A DNA stretch of 64,000 nt from Paenibacillus rhizosphaerae (lineage in GTDB: Bacteria > Bacillota > Bacilli > Paenibacillales > Paenibacillaceae). The position numbers were made by a program, and so were the translations under genes. The notes under the pieces are model-generated. The model did not search any database. It was not told the DNA's origin and was given only the letters and a program-made list of their open reading frames with translations. The stretch lies in contig NZ_JACHXJ010000005.1 of the NCBI RefSeq assembly GCF_014192015.1, positions 62,001-126,000 of the forward strand, in the 5' to 3' direction. Shown here piece by piece: positions 25,460-34,007 of the stretch. How positions within the stretch are numbered: the stretch's first letter is position 1; every line of letters begins with the position of its first letter.

Positions 25460-26749
25460 ATGGCAGCGAAATATGATGTGGTCATTGTTGGCGGAGGACT
25501 CGCTGGCTTGGTGGCTGCACTTTATTTAGCGAAAGAGGGTAAAAGTGTCGCAGTTCTGGAGAGTCAGGGGCAAATGGGCGGAAGAGCGATCACCACCGAA
25601 AAGGAGGGGGTGCGTTTTAATTTAGGCTCACATGCTTTATATTTTGGAGAAGCCTATGCTATTTTCCAAGAACTCCAGCTCACGCCGGATCTGTTCAAGA
25701 GAGTTGATGATTTCACGCCGTATGGAATATGGAAAGAGAAGGTGTACCCCTTTCCCGCAGGTATCGGCTCATTGTTAAAGTCTCCCTTGTTACCGCTCTC
25801 AGACAAAGTCAAGTTCGGGGCCATCCTCATGAAAATCCTCAAATTAGACACGGAATCGATTCCCTATATGAGTTTACGATCTTGGATGGAGGAGAATGTG
25901 GAAAACCCTATGATCCGCAATCTGCTGTACGTTTTGGCTCGGGGGGGAACGTATGTGCAAGCCCCTGATTTGCAAGTAGCCGGTCCTCTCTTCAAACAAA
26001 TGCAGCGTTCGATTAAAGGCGTGTATTATGTGAAAAAAGGATGGGGCTCTCTAGTTGACCATTTGTGCAAGGAAGCACTCCGTTTAGGTGTAACCCTGCT
26101 GCCCCTGAAAAAGGTGAGATCCGTTGAACACCGTAATGGGCAAGTGCAGCACGTTCAATGTGCGGATGGTGAAGCGATCGATGCATCGCATGTCATATTG
26201 ACGACTTCGCCGAAAGTTTTCATGAAGTTGATCCCCCAAGCTGAACATACCTCGCTCAAGCTCTGGGAACAACAAGCGATTCCGATTACGGCCGCATGTC
26301 TGGATATCGGATTACGAAGACTCCCAAATCCGAAATATCAATTTGTGTACGGTGTCGATCAACCGATTCTTATGGTTAACGCTTCACGGGTCAAGGGATT
26401 GGAACTAAGTGATGATGGCGATATACAGTTGTTCCAGATGATTAAATTTCAAGGACAAAGCAGCGATGCGCAGGAAGATCGCAAACAATTGGAGCGAGCG
26501 ATGGATCTCGTTCAACCGAACTGGCGTCGAGAGGTGGTTGCGGAGCAATATTTCCCCAGAATGACGGTTGTTCACGATTTCATGCATATGAAACGGACGG
26601 AAAACCCGGGACCCGCCGTTCCGGAAATCAGGGGCTTATACGTAGCCGGAGATTGGGCAACGCATGGCGAATATTTAGTAGATGGAGCGGCGGCGAGCGC
26701 CAAGCGAGCCGCATGCCATATCCTCTCTCGCGAACCAATGCGGGTATAG
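25460..26749 (+). CDS. FAD-dependent oxidoreductase, amine-oxidase/phytoene-desaturase type
   Basis: Encodes 429 residues. The N-terminal dinucleotide-binding motif is DVVIVGGGLAGLVAALYL, followed by GRAITT and a C-terminal FAD segment GLYVAGDWATHGEYLVDGAAAS. The fold is that of desaturases and amine oxidases, but the substrate cannot be read from the sequence. ATG 25460 is preferred over GTG 25451 because AAAGAGGTG fits it. The gene is 12 bases upstream of an ECF41 sigma factor; such sigma factors usually sit beside an oxidoreductase, decarboxylase or epimerase gene that they control. Confidence 0.88.
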   Translation: MAAKYDVVIVGGGLAGLVAALYLAKEGKSVAVLESQGQMGGRAITTEKEGVRFNLGSHALYFGEAYAIFQELQLTPDLFKRVDDFTPYGIWKEKVYPFPAGIGSLLKSPLLPLSDKVKFGAILMKILKLDTESIPYMSLRSWMEENVENPMIRNLLYVLARGGTYVQAPDLQVAGPLFKQMQRSIKGVYYVKKGWGSLVDHLCKEALRLGVTLLPLKKVRSVEHRNGQVQHVQCADGEAIDASHVILTTSPKVFMKLIPQAEHTSLKLWEQQAIPITAACLDIGLRRLPNPKYQFVYGVDQPILMVNASRVKGLELSDDGDIQLFQMIKFQGQSSDAQEDRKQLERAMDLVQPNWRREVVAEQYFPRMTVVHDFMHMKRTENPGPAVPEIRGLYVAGDWATHGEYLVDGAAASAKRAACHILSREPMRV

Positions 26750-26761
26750 AAGGGACTTGTT

Positions 26762-27649
26762 ATGGACACGGAAAAAATGTATCAACTCTACCGGCCGTTA
26801 TTGTTTTCACTTGCCTATAGAATGCTTGGAAGCGTAATGGATGCCGAAGATATCATACAAGAAGCTTTTCTAACCTTCGATCAACTGCCCCCAGAAACGA
26901 ATATTCGCAACGAAAGGGCCTATCTGTGCAAAATCGTCACGAATCGTTGTTTGAATCTGCTGCAATCCTCCGCTAAACAGCGGGTGGTTTATGTAGGGAC
27001 TTGGTTGCCTGAGCCCTTAGTACAGGCGGAGAATTTCAACCTGAATCCTTCCGAAATCTATCAACGGAAAGAAACGATTTCAACGGCTTATCTGTTACTA
27101 TTGCAACAATTGAGCGCGGTCGAGAGAGCGGTGTTTCTTCTGAAAGAAATTTTTCAATACCCATACGACGAGATTGGAGAAATCATCGGGAAGAGCACCC
27201 TCAACTGCCGGCAAATCTTCCATCGGGCGAAAAAGAGCATGCATCATAAATCACCACATCATTCCACGAATTCAGTCGCAGACTCCCAGGTACAGCTTTT
27301 TCTTCACGCTCTGATCGAGGGGGATATGGAAAGCTTAATGAAGCTGTTAACTACAGACGTTGTCCATTATACCGATGGAGGGGGCAGGGCCCAAGCTGTA
27401 ACACGCCCGGTCATGGGGATCGTGAATGTGATTCGTCTCTATAAAGGGTGGGCGGACTGGTTCAGACAGCCCGATAGTCGATTTGCCTATTCAATGACCG
27501 ATGTGAATGGAAGAACAGGATTTGTATTAACGATAAATAACCGTGTGGCCTACGTGTACTCGTTCGAAGTCAGAAGCGATGGCATCCAATCGATTTATGC
27601 CGTCGCGAACCCGGATAAACTCAAACATGTGAATCCTACGTTGTCATAG
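26762..27649 (+). CDS. ECF41-group sigma factor (SigJ-like) with SnoaL-type C-terminal domain
   Basis: Encodes 295 residues. Sigma region 2 (DAEDIIQEAFLTFDQL) and region 4 (YDEIGEIIGKSTLNCRQIFHRAKK) are followed by a SnoaL/NTF2-like domain. Two ECF41 hallmarks are visible: DGGGRAQA in the linker to the C-terminal domain and the terminal NPDKL motif. In this group the C-terminal extension acts both to activate and to restrain the sigma factor, with no separate anti-sigma protein. It probably transcribes the preceding flavoprotein gene and itself from the TGTAACA-N16-TGTC site. Confidence 0.92.
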   Translation: MDTEKMYQLYRPLLFSLAYRMLGSVMDAEDIIQEAFLTFDQLPPETNIRNERAYLCKIVTNRCLNLLQSSAKQRVVYVGTWLPEPLVQAENFNLNPSEIYQRKETISTAYLLLLQQLSAVERAVFLLKEIFQYPYDEIGEIIGKSTLNCRQIFHRAKKSMHHKSPHHSTNSVADSQVQLFLHALIEGDMESLMKLLTTDVVHYTDGGGRAQAVTRPVMGIVNVIRLYKGWADWFRQPDSRFAYSMTDVNGRTGFVLTINNRVAYVYSFEVRSDGIQSIYAVANPDKLKHVNPTLS

Positions 27650-27675
27650 ACCATTTTGTTCATATAGACAGATTA

Positions 27676-27721
27676 ACCCTCCATTAGCAGCAAATTAGAG
27701 ATAGTAGCTCCTATGGAGGGT
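27676..27721. terminator. Hairpin after the ECF41 gene
   Basis: ACCCTCCAT and ATGGAGGGT form a perfect 9-bp stem with a 28-base loop; no T run follows on the plus strand. Confidence 0.35.
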
Positions 27722-27781
27722 CAGTTATGATGGTCCGGCCGGATGCCTTTTGGGACTTCAGATGGAATACTCACTGATAGA

Positions 27782-28384
27782 CTAAATCCCCATTAAAATC
27801 TCTTCCGTTGTGCGAATCTGCCCCATCCTCGGGAAAATGACATCCCGTACATGCTCATGCTCAGCCTTCGTGAACCCGGTCATGGCGTCAATCGCGAAAA
27901 TGATATCGTATCCGTGCTGAAAAGCTTCTCTGGCGGTTGTATCCACACCGATCCCTGAGGCTATACCGCAGATGACGATGGTATCCATGTTTCGGCGGCG
28001 CAGCTGAAGATCAAGGTCTGTTCCGTGGAAGGCCCCCCATTGTTTCTTAGAGATGATATGATCCGTTTCAGTTACGCCGAGCTCGGGAACAAATTCATCC
28101 CAGCCCTCAACCAGATTGAGTTTGGGAGGCGCGGCATCAAGCTTGGGGCTAAGCATATCTTTGAAGTCCTTACTGGATACATGCACAAGCGCCACAAAAG
28201 CCCCATGGTTACGGAAATGATGGGCCAGCTTGGCTGCATTGGCAATGACCATTTCGGCGGAATAAGGAGCGTACTGCTGGCCAATCCATTGTTGGAGATC
28301 GATGACAACCAGAGCTGTTTTGTTCCAATCTATTAACGGTTCTCTTTTCCCGCTATTCGAATGATTATCGTTTAATTGGCTCAT
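27782..28384 (-). CDS. Isochorismatase-fold hydrolase with Gly at the nucleophile position
   Basis: Encodes 200 residues of the cysteine-hydrolase superfamily. The catalytic Asp (ALVVIDLQQW) and Lys (ISKKQWGAF) are present. At the position where most members have the nucleophilic Cys (xxxxCVxxTA), this protein reads GIASGIGVDTTAR, with Gly. True isochorismatases such as EntB also have Gly there, but whether the substrate is isochorismate is unknown, since no siderophore synthesis genes are nearby. GGAGG lies upstream of the ATG on the minus strand. Confidence 0.85.
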   Translation of the reverse strand: MSQLNDNHSNSGKREPLIDWNKTALVVIDLQQWIGQQYAPYSAEMVIANAAKLAHHFRNHGAFVALVHVSSKDFKDMLSPKLDAAPPKLNLVEGWDEFVPELGVTETDHIISKKQWGAFHGTDLDLQLRRRNMDTIVICGIASGIGVDTTAREAFQHGYDIIFAIDAMTGFTKAEHEHVRDVIFPRMGQIRTTEEILMGI

Positions 28385-28470
28385 AGGAAACCTCCGCTAA
28401 TCTTGTAGTTGTAATGGTGACTGCATCAGTATATATTAGGCCGTGGTGATTAACGAGAGGGCGGATTATC

Positions 28471-28489
28471 CTAGGAGTGATTCTCCTAG
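28471..28489. promoter_or_regulatory. Palindrome between divergent genes
   Basis: CTAGGAG-TGATT-CTCCTAG has perfect 7-bp arms. It lies in the 278-base divergent region between the isochorismatase-fold gene and the gene at 28663, so it may be an operator for an unknown regulator. Confidence 0.35.
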
Positions 28490-28662
28490 AATGCATAGAT
28501 GTTGTGAAGGTATCTGAAGGATTTTGACGCAAAGTGCTGAATATTTAAACGGGATGTTTGTTTCTACCAATCTATGTAAACAATATTTAGAAGACTAACA
28601 GATTTGACAGTCACTTATACTTATATAGATTTCCGGAAATGAAGAGAAAACGGGGGATGAAA

Positions 28663-29127
28663 ATGTCGTATATCGTTGATTTTAAACATGTATCTACGGT
28701 TGGTCTGGAATCTTCACCTGTCGCCGAAGCGCTTGCCGGTTTGCGCGCAAATGAAGCCCGTTATTTTATGAACAAATACAAGCATGAATTTACGGTGTTG
28801 CCCGCCAGCGAAAGGCAGGAAACCCTGGATTATGTGAACCGGATTTTAAAAAAAGAACGGGATATTGAGTTTGCGGCCAAACCTTTGGAGACATCGCGTT
28901 TTCAAGTAGAAAATATCCAATTTGCCTACGTCTTTTACGAGGATGGTCTGGGGCTTAATGTCATGTATACGGTGGACGACCCGAAGAAGCGGGCCGTCGG
29001 TTTTAAGCTTTCGGAAGGGATGGAGGTACCCCAAGAGCTGGAAGGGAAGTTTAAGTTTGCGAGGCAGAAGTCCAAGCTGGCCGGGACCATTCGGGGCTCG
29101 TTTTTTGTCATTAAAGGGGAATATTGA
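28663..29127 (+). CDS. Hypothetical protein, 154 residues
   Basis: I do not recognise this family. The protein is soluble-looking, mixed alpha/beta, with no signal peptide or membrane segment; it begins MSYIVDFKHVSTVGLESS and ends in a basic region before IRGSFFVIKGEY. CGGGGG six bases before ATG 28663 selects that start over upstream in-frame ATGs at 28639 and 28657. A TTGACA at 28604-28609 could be the -35 of its promoter, with a weak TAGATT -10 at 28626. It stands alone between divergent and convergent neighbours. Confidence 0.65.
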   Translation: MSYIVDFKHVSTVGLESSPVAEALAGLRANEARYFMNKYKHEFTVLPASERQETLDYVNRILKKERDIEFAAKPLETSRFQVENIQFAYVFYEDGLGLNVMYTVDDPKKRAVGFKLSEGMEVPQELEGKFKFARQKSKLAGTIRGSFFVIKGEY

Positions 29128-29254
29128 GACAACAAGCATTAAGACATCGAAGAGCTCAAACCAAAACACGAACAGGACAGGCAGGGCAGACATGGATCCC
29201 CTGTCCTTTGTTTTTTAAAGAACGCCCGCCTACGCTCCTTCTAGCCTCGCGATC

Positions 29255-29863
29255 CTACTCCTCAACGGCAATGCCGGCAGCTTTCAAATGCCCATAGGTC
29301 ACGATTCTACTGAACTGGGATGACACTTCACCCGCGGGCAGGGGCCGGTCGTTTTTGATCCACCAAATCACGATCCCCATGAAAGCCGATACGAGGTATT
29401 CAAGCAGCAATTCCTTAGATACCGCTAACGGCGAATTCCTCTGCGCAGGTTTCCACCCCTCATCCAGTTTGCCTTTGATGATAGCCTCCATTTTTGCTCG
29501 AAACGGATAGATTCTGCTCTCCTCAACCAGCATGGCATAGTAAAAAGTAATACTGCCCGAAATGTGTTCCAAGACGGCTTGCATAACGGTCTCAAGTCTG
29601 GACATACGGAAAGGGTTCATATGGAATGGGCAAAGTACAACGGTCTGCTGTAATTCGCTCAACAGCTCATCCATGCAGGTATCTAATAAATCCGGTTTGT
29701 TCTGGTAATGAAGATAAAACGTGTTTCGATTGATCATCGCCCGGTCGGCAATATCCTGGATCGTGATCGCTTCGTATCCTTTTTCCTGAATCAGCTCATA
29801 AAATGCCTTTCGGATCGATTGTTTCGTGCGCACAATTCTTAGATCGGTATTCTTTTTTTTCAT
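29255..29863 (-). CDS. TetR/AcrR-family regulator
   Basis: Encodes 202 residues. The N-terminal helix-turn-helix is clear (ITIQDIADRAMINRNTFYLHYQNKPDLLD), and the C-terminal half resembles the TetR_C group found in DhaS-type regulators. AGGAGAG precedes the ATG on the minus strand. It is transcribed away from the NTF2-like gene at 30111, and the shared intergenic DNA holds a 33-bp inverted repeat just after a strong promoter for that gene, so local repression is likely. Confidence 0.88.
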   Translation of the reverse strand: MKKKNTDLRIVRTKQSIRKAFYELIQEKGYEAITIQDIADRAMINRNTFYLHYQNKPDLLDTCMDELLSELQQTVVLCPFHMNPFRMSRLETVMQAVLEHISGSITFYYAMLVEESRIYPFRAKMEAIIKGKLDEGWKPAQRNSPLAVSKELLLEYLVSAFMGIVIWWIKNDRPLPAGEVSSQFSRIVTYGHLKAAGIAVEE

Positions 29864-29953
29864 GATTTTCGCTCTCCTAAAAGAAATTTATAACGTTAAG
29901 CGACAAATCTCTGCGAATTGCCTTTTATCCTGCAAAACTCAAAATATTGAATA

Positions 29954-29982
29954 TTGAGGGTGATATGGTTCCTTATTATAAT
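29954..29982 (+). promoter_or_regulatory. Promoter of the tandem NTF2-like gene
   Basis: TTGAGG (29954-29959), 17 bases, then a perfect TATAAT (29977-29982). Transcription would start at about 29990, at the edge of the inverted repeat. Confidence 0.65.
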
Positions 29983-29990
29983 GAGCACAA

Positions 29991-30023
29991 GATAAATAAA
30001 CAACACGATGTTCATTATTTATC
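29991..30023. promoter_or_regulatory. Probable TetR operator
   Basis: GATAAATAA (29991-29999) faces TTATTTATC (30015-30023); with the inner bases the two 16-base halves match at 13 positions. It begins at the predicted transcription start of the plus-strand gene. Confidence 0.6.
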
Positions 30024-30110
30024 TGATGACGATAAATTCGAGAGTTTTGGACCGGTCCATCGCTCTCAAATGTTTTTTTTACTTTTGATAAATACAGGGA
30101 GGAGATTCCG

Positions 30111-30890
30111 ATGACATTTAATCATCACAATGAGCTTGTCCGTAAGGCAACCGCTGTACTGGAAAGCTTGGAGAGCGGCAGCCCCGAAGCGATTACGGCG
30201 TACGTTCATCCGGAAAAATATATTCAGCACAACCAAGCCTTATCTGATGGCCGTGAAGCCATGCTTGGCGCAATGGATCATTTGAGGGAAATCGGTACGA
30301 AGGTCAGCGTTAAGCGTGCTTTGGTCGACGGAGATTTTGTGGTGCTCCATTCCGTATATGATTTTTTCGGTCCTAAGATCGGGATTGATATTTTCCGTTT
30401 TGAAAATGGGCTCATCGTTGAGCATTGGGACAATTTGCAGGAGATGGTGGAGAAGACGCCAAGCGGCCATACGATGATTGACGGACCGGTCACGATTCAG
30501 GATATCGACAAGACGGATGCGAATAAAGGACTTGTTCAAAGCTATGTTGAGAGCATTTTGTTTGGGAAAAATCCGGAGCTGCTGAACTCATATTTTGACG
30601 GGGATCGCTACATTCAGCATAGTCCGCATATCGCGGACGGCCTTTCGGGGCTTCATACGGCACTCCAGGCACTGACGGAGAAAAAGATTGAATTTCAATA
30701 TACTCACCTCCACCAGGTCATCGGACAGGGCGATTTTGTGCTTACGGTAAGTGAAGGTTTGTTTGATGGTCAGCCTACGGCTTTTTACGATTTGTTCCGC
30801 GTGGAGAACGGAAAGATTACCGAGCATTGGGACGTGGTCGAGGCCATCCTGCCGGCGGAAAAGCGGAGAAATTCGAACAGCCGATTTTGA
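30111..30890 (+). CDS. Tandem SnoaL/NTF2-like domain protein
   Basis: Encodes 259 residues made of two similar halves. Each has the pattern YIQH(N/S)...DG, a central GDFV segment, then FRxENGxIxEHWD (FENGLIVEHWDNLQE in the first, VENGKITEHWDVVEA in the second). The internal duplication is plain. This fold binds small hydrophobic molecules in polyketide cyclases and related enzymes; the function here is not known. GGGAGGAG precedes the ATG. Likely controlled by the divergent TetR gene. Confidence 0.85.
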   Translation: MTFNHHNELVRKATAVLESLESGSPEAITAYVHPEKYIQHNQALSDGREAMLGAMDHLREIGTKVSVKRALVDGDFVVLHSVYDFFGPKIGIDIFRFENGLIVEHWDNLQEMVEKTPSGHTMIDGPVTIQDIDKTDANKGLVQSYVESILFGKNPELLNSYFDGDRYIQHSPHIADGLSGLHTALQALTEKKIEFQYTHLHQVIGQGDFVLTVSEGLFDGQPTAFYDLFRVENGKITEHWDVVEAILPAEKRRNSNSRF

Positions 30891-31084
30891 GGCTTGTGCG
30901 GCATTGATAGAAAGGCATCGCTGAATTATTTCGGCGGTGTCTTTTTGTGCTGCGGTCATTAGCGATAAGTGACCCCGAAAAGGAGCTTAGCGTTGGGTCT
31001 CGAATATACACCAGTGTTTACTTCATTGGTTTAAGCAGAAAGGTAACCTAGAATAGTGACGGACTTTGATAAGGAGGGCTTAGT

Positions 31085-31576
31085 TTGGAGTATGAAGTGC
31101 CTAAACAGTGTATTTCGGTATCAGCTCTGCTCACCAATGAGAAGGGGGAGGTATTGTTGCTTAGAACCCACTGGCGTTCAGATACATGGGAGATGCCGGG
31201 TGGAAATGTTGAATTAGGTGAACCTCTTGATCAGGCGATCTGCAGGGAGTTTCTTGAAGAAACGGGTATCGTTATTAAGCCCATGGGTATAACCGGCGTC
31301 TATATGAACACAACAAAACAAGTTTTGTCTGTGTGCTTTAGAGCACAATACATAAGCGGTGAAATTAAAATACAAGAAGACGAAGTTCTTGAGGCCAGAT
31401 ATATAAAAATTAATGAATCCAATATCGGGGAATACATCACGAGACCCCAACAGCGGTCCAGACTATTAGACGCCATGAATGCTAAATGTTTTGTGCCCTT
31501 TGAAGCATGGGAAGTAAATCCTGATTATAGGCTACTGCACAGATTAGAAGGGAATACAAACCATAATGATTGTTAA
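31085..31576 (+). CDS. NUDIX hydrolase
   Basis: Encodes 163 residues. The NUDIX box fits the consensus from GNVELGEPLDQAICREFLEETGI, so a nucleoside diphosphate linked to some group X is the expected substrate; the exact one cannot be told. The start is TTG at 31085, fixed by AAGGAGG (31071-31077) seven bases upstream; there is no good ATG nearby. Confidence 0.88.
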   Translation: MEYEVPKQCISVSALLTNEKGEVLLLRTHWRSDTWEMPGGNVELGEPLDQAICREFLEETGIVIKPMGITGVYMNTTKQVLSVCFRAQYISGEIKIQEDEVLEARYIKINESNIGEYITRPQQRSRLLDAMNAKCFVPFEAWEVNPDYRLLHRLEGNTNHNDC

Positions 31577-31712
31577 ACCGCTCCCACAGAATATTAATGC
31601 CGGAGTCTTCATCCCTTATTTCTGTGCATATAAATCAAATATCTCACCCGATTTTCACCATTCAGCCAAATAAAATAGCCCTCACAGAAGAACAATACGA
31701 TGTAGATTACAC

Positions 31713-31741
31713 TTGACACCATCGTGTCGGTGATATAGCAT
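31713..31741 (+). promoter_or_regulatory. Probable promoter of the T-box leader
   Basis: TTGACA (31713-31718) and TAGCAT (31736-31741) with a 17-base spacer, upstream of the leader. A GACAC-CATC-GTGTC palindrome (31715-31728) overlaps the -35. Confidence 0.5.
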
Positions 31742-31749
31742 TAATCCTA

Positions 31750-32040
31750 ATAATTAAACTACGTTGAAAAGGAATAGTACGGTTTTCTAAGCGAACAGAG
31801 AGCTGTTGGCCGGTGTGAAACAGCCGTGGAGAAAATTGGAACTCGCCTTGGAGTTGCTCGCTGAAATAGAAGTAGGTGGAGCCGGAGCCTGACCGTTATC
31901 ATCAGGAGGATCCAGGTTTGTGACGTTTATGCAAACCGTATCCGTAGAGTGCATGCCGGCGTTGGCATGAATTCGGAGTGGTACCGCGTAAGATGTTAAA
32001 GTCTTTCGTCTCTGTTAGTGGAGATGAAAGGCTTTTTTTG
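31750..32040 (+). promoter_or_regulatory. T-box leader (leucine) of leuA
   Basis: Recognised from GAACAGAGAGC and GGTGTGAAAC of stem I, the T-box sequence CGGAGTGGTACCGCG (31974-31988) and a downstream terminator. The candidate specifier codon is CTC (31842-31844), coding leucine, in the context GGAACTCGCCTTGGAG. Uncharged leucine tRNA should bind, stabilise the antiterminator and allow leuA expression. Confidence 0.88.
32001..32039 (+). terminator. Regulated terminator of the T-box leader
   Basis: GTCTTTCGTCTCT pairs with GGAGATGAAAGGC around GTTAGT and is followed by seven T residues. Confidence 0.85.
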
Positions 32041-32092
32041 CGCCTCCGATCTTTGGCAGATTAGATAGGAATCGACGAAAGGAAGGGTATCC

Positions 32093-33763
32093 ATGAAAAA
32101 TGTAAACAAATACGACAGAGGATATTTTATGCCGCCGGAGACCAGCCTGAACTGGACCCGGAAGGAATATATTACGGAGGCGCCGATTTGGTGCAGCGTT
32201 GACCTTCGCGACGGCAATCAGGCGTTAATCGTTCCGATGAATCTGGAGGAAAAGCTGGAATACTTCAAGCTGCTTGTAGATATTGGATTCAAGGAGATCG
32301 AGGTCGGATTTCCTGCAGCTTCGGAAACGGAATTCGCCTTTCTGCGCACATTGATCGAGCAGGATTTGATCCCGGACGACGTGACGATCCAGGTGCTGAC
32401 CCAGTCGAGAGAGCACATCATCCGCAAAACGTTCGAATCGCTGAAGGGCGCGAAAAAAGCTGTCGTCCATCTGTACAACTCGACCTCTGTGGCGCAGCGG
32501 GAACAGGTATTCCGCAAGTCCAAGGAAGAGATTATCGACATCGCCGTGAGCGGTGCCAAGCTGCTGAAGGAATGCGCGTCAGAGACGGAAGGCAACTTCC
32601 AGTTCCAGTATTCGCCGGAGAGCTTTACCGGCACGGAGATCGAGTTTGCGCTGGACATTTGCAACAGCGTGCTTGACGTTTGGCAGCCAACGGCTGAAAA
32701 TCCGGTCATTATCAATCTGCCGGCAACGGTATCCATGTCGATGCCTCACGTTTACGCCAGCCAGATCGAGTATATGAGCGAGCATCTGAATTTCCGGGAA
32801 CATGTGATTTTGTCTGTCCATCCGCATAATGACAGAGGTACGGGCGTGGCCGACGCCGAGCTCGGTATGCTGGCCGGAGCTCAGCGGGTCGAAGGCACGT
32901 TGTTTGGAAACGGGGAACGGACGGGGAACGTGGACATTGTGACGCTGGCTCTCAACATGTACTCTCACGGGGTGGATCCAAAGCTCAATTTTGAGAACAT
33001 ACCGGCAATCGCCGCCGTGTACGAACGGCTGACCAAAATGAGAGTAGGCGAAAGACATCCATACGGAGGCGAGCTGGTATTCACCGCTTTCTCCGGTTCG
33101 CATCAGGATGCGATTGCCAAAGGAATGAAATGGCGCGAGGAAAAGGATCCGCAGCATTGGTCAGTCCCTTATCTGCTGATTGATCCGATGGACATCGGCA
33201 GGGAATACGAAGGCGACATTATCCGCATCAACAGTCAGTCCGGCAAAGGCGGAATCGGGTACGTGCTGCAGCTGAAATACGGACTTGATCTCCCGGCGAA
33301 AATGCGCGAAAACTTCGGATACTTTGTCAAAAACGTATCGGATCAGCAGCAGAAAGAACTGATGCCGGAGGAAATTTACGCCATTTTCTTGAAGGAATAC
33401 GTGAATATCCAAACGCCTGTCGAGTTTGTGAAATACCGCATGACCGACAACGAAGATTTCCAAACGATCGTCACGATTCGCACCGGCAACGAAGTCAAGG
33501 AAATCGCCGGCAACGGAAACGGCCGACTCGATGCGATCAGCAATGCCCTCCAAACCGAGCTTGGGCTGGATTATTCCGATTTGATCTATACGGAGCATGC
33601 TCTGGAAATAGGCTCGAAATCCCAAGCGGTGTCCTATATCGGGATCGCGGCTTCCAACGGCAGTGTATATTGGGGCTGCGGCATTGACGTTGATATTATG
33701 ACTTCATCGGTAAAAGCGCTCTTTAGTGCCGTGAATCAGTTTAGCCGCAATGTCAGAAACTGA
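32093..33763 (+). CDS. leuA: 2-isopropylmalate synthase, long (type 2) form
   Basis: Encodes 556 residues, the length of the LeuA2 form rather than the ~510-residue Bacillus LeuA. It condenses acetyl-CoA and 2-oxoisovalerate, the first step of leucine synthesis. The HMGL-like TIM barrel shows CSVDLRDGNQAL, SVHPHNDRGTGVADAELG and EGTLFGNGERTGN, and a C-terminal LeuA dimer domain follows, the site of leucine feedback. AAAGGAAGG precedes the ATG. It is the only leucine-pathway gene here and has its own T-box and terminator, so it is a single-gene unit. Confidence 0.95.
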   Translation: MKNVNKYDRGYFMPPETSLNWTRKEYITEAPIWCSVDLRDGNQALIVPMNLEEKLEYFKLLVDIGFKEIEVGFPAASETEFAFLRTLIEQDLIPDDVTIQVLTQSREHIIRKTFESLKGAKKAVVHLYNSTSVAQREQVFRKSKEEIIDIAVSGAKLLKECASETEGNFQFQYSPESFTGTEIEFALDICNSVLDVWQPTAENPVIINLPATVSMSMPHVYASQIEYMSEHLNFREHVILSVHPHNDRGTGVADAELGMLAGAQRVEGTLFGNGERTGNVDIVTLALNMYSHGVDPKLNFENIPAIAAVYERLTKMRVGERHPYGGELVFTAFSGSHQDAIAKGMKWREEKDPQHWSVPYLLIDPMDIGREYEGDIIRINSQSGKGGIGYVLQLKYGLDLPAKMRENFGYFVKNVSDQQQKELMPEEIYAIFLKEYVNIQTPVEFVKYRMTDNEDFQTIVTIRTGNEVKEIAGNGNGRLDAISNALQTELGLDYSDLIYTEHALEIGSKSQAVSYIGIAASNGSVYWGCGIDVDIMTSSVKALFSAVNQFSRNVRN

Positions 33764-33838
33764 TCGATTCCAGCTAAGAACGAAATTAGATCATTTCATT
33801 CCCACCTAAAGAGGATGGGAGTACTCTGACACATAGGG

Positions 33839-33868
33839 AAAGGAGCTGCCGCGGGCAGCTCCTTTTTT
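33839..33868 (+). terminator. Rho-independent terminator after leuA
   Basis: AGGAGCTGCC and GGGCAGCTCCT form a long GC-rich stem with a very short loop, followed by six T residues. Confidence 0.85.
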
Positions 33869-33922
33869 GTTATACTCGCCAATCAACACCCTAGAGTAGG
33901 TTATGGCTTACAGAAAGTAGAA

Positions 33923-33951
33923 GGCCCCTTCACCGATAAGGTGAAAGGGCC
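33923..33951 (-). terminator. Hairpin, probable terminator for marR
   Basis: GGCCCCTTCACC and GGTGAAAGGGCCC pair around GATAA. On the minus strand it follows the MarR-family gene, with TTCTACTTT after the stem; it may also act on the plus strand. Confidence 0.5.
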
Positions 33952-34007
33952 CGTTCTTTGCTGATCGCTGTACTCATCTGTTTCACGAATAACATTAACA
34001 AATGCGG

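Noticed and set aside
30046..30060. GGACCGGTCC palindrome downstream of the 33-bp TetR repeat
   Set aside because: A short self-complementary string without repetition elsewhere or relation to the promoter; could be chance.
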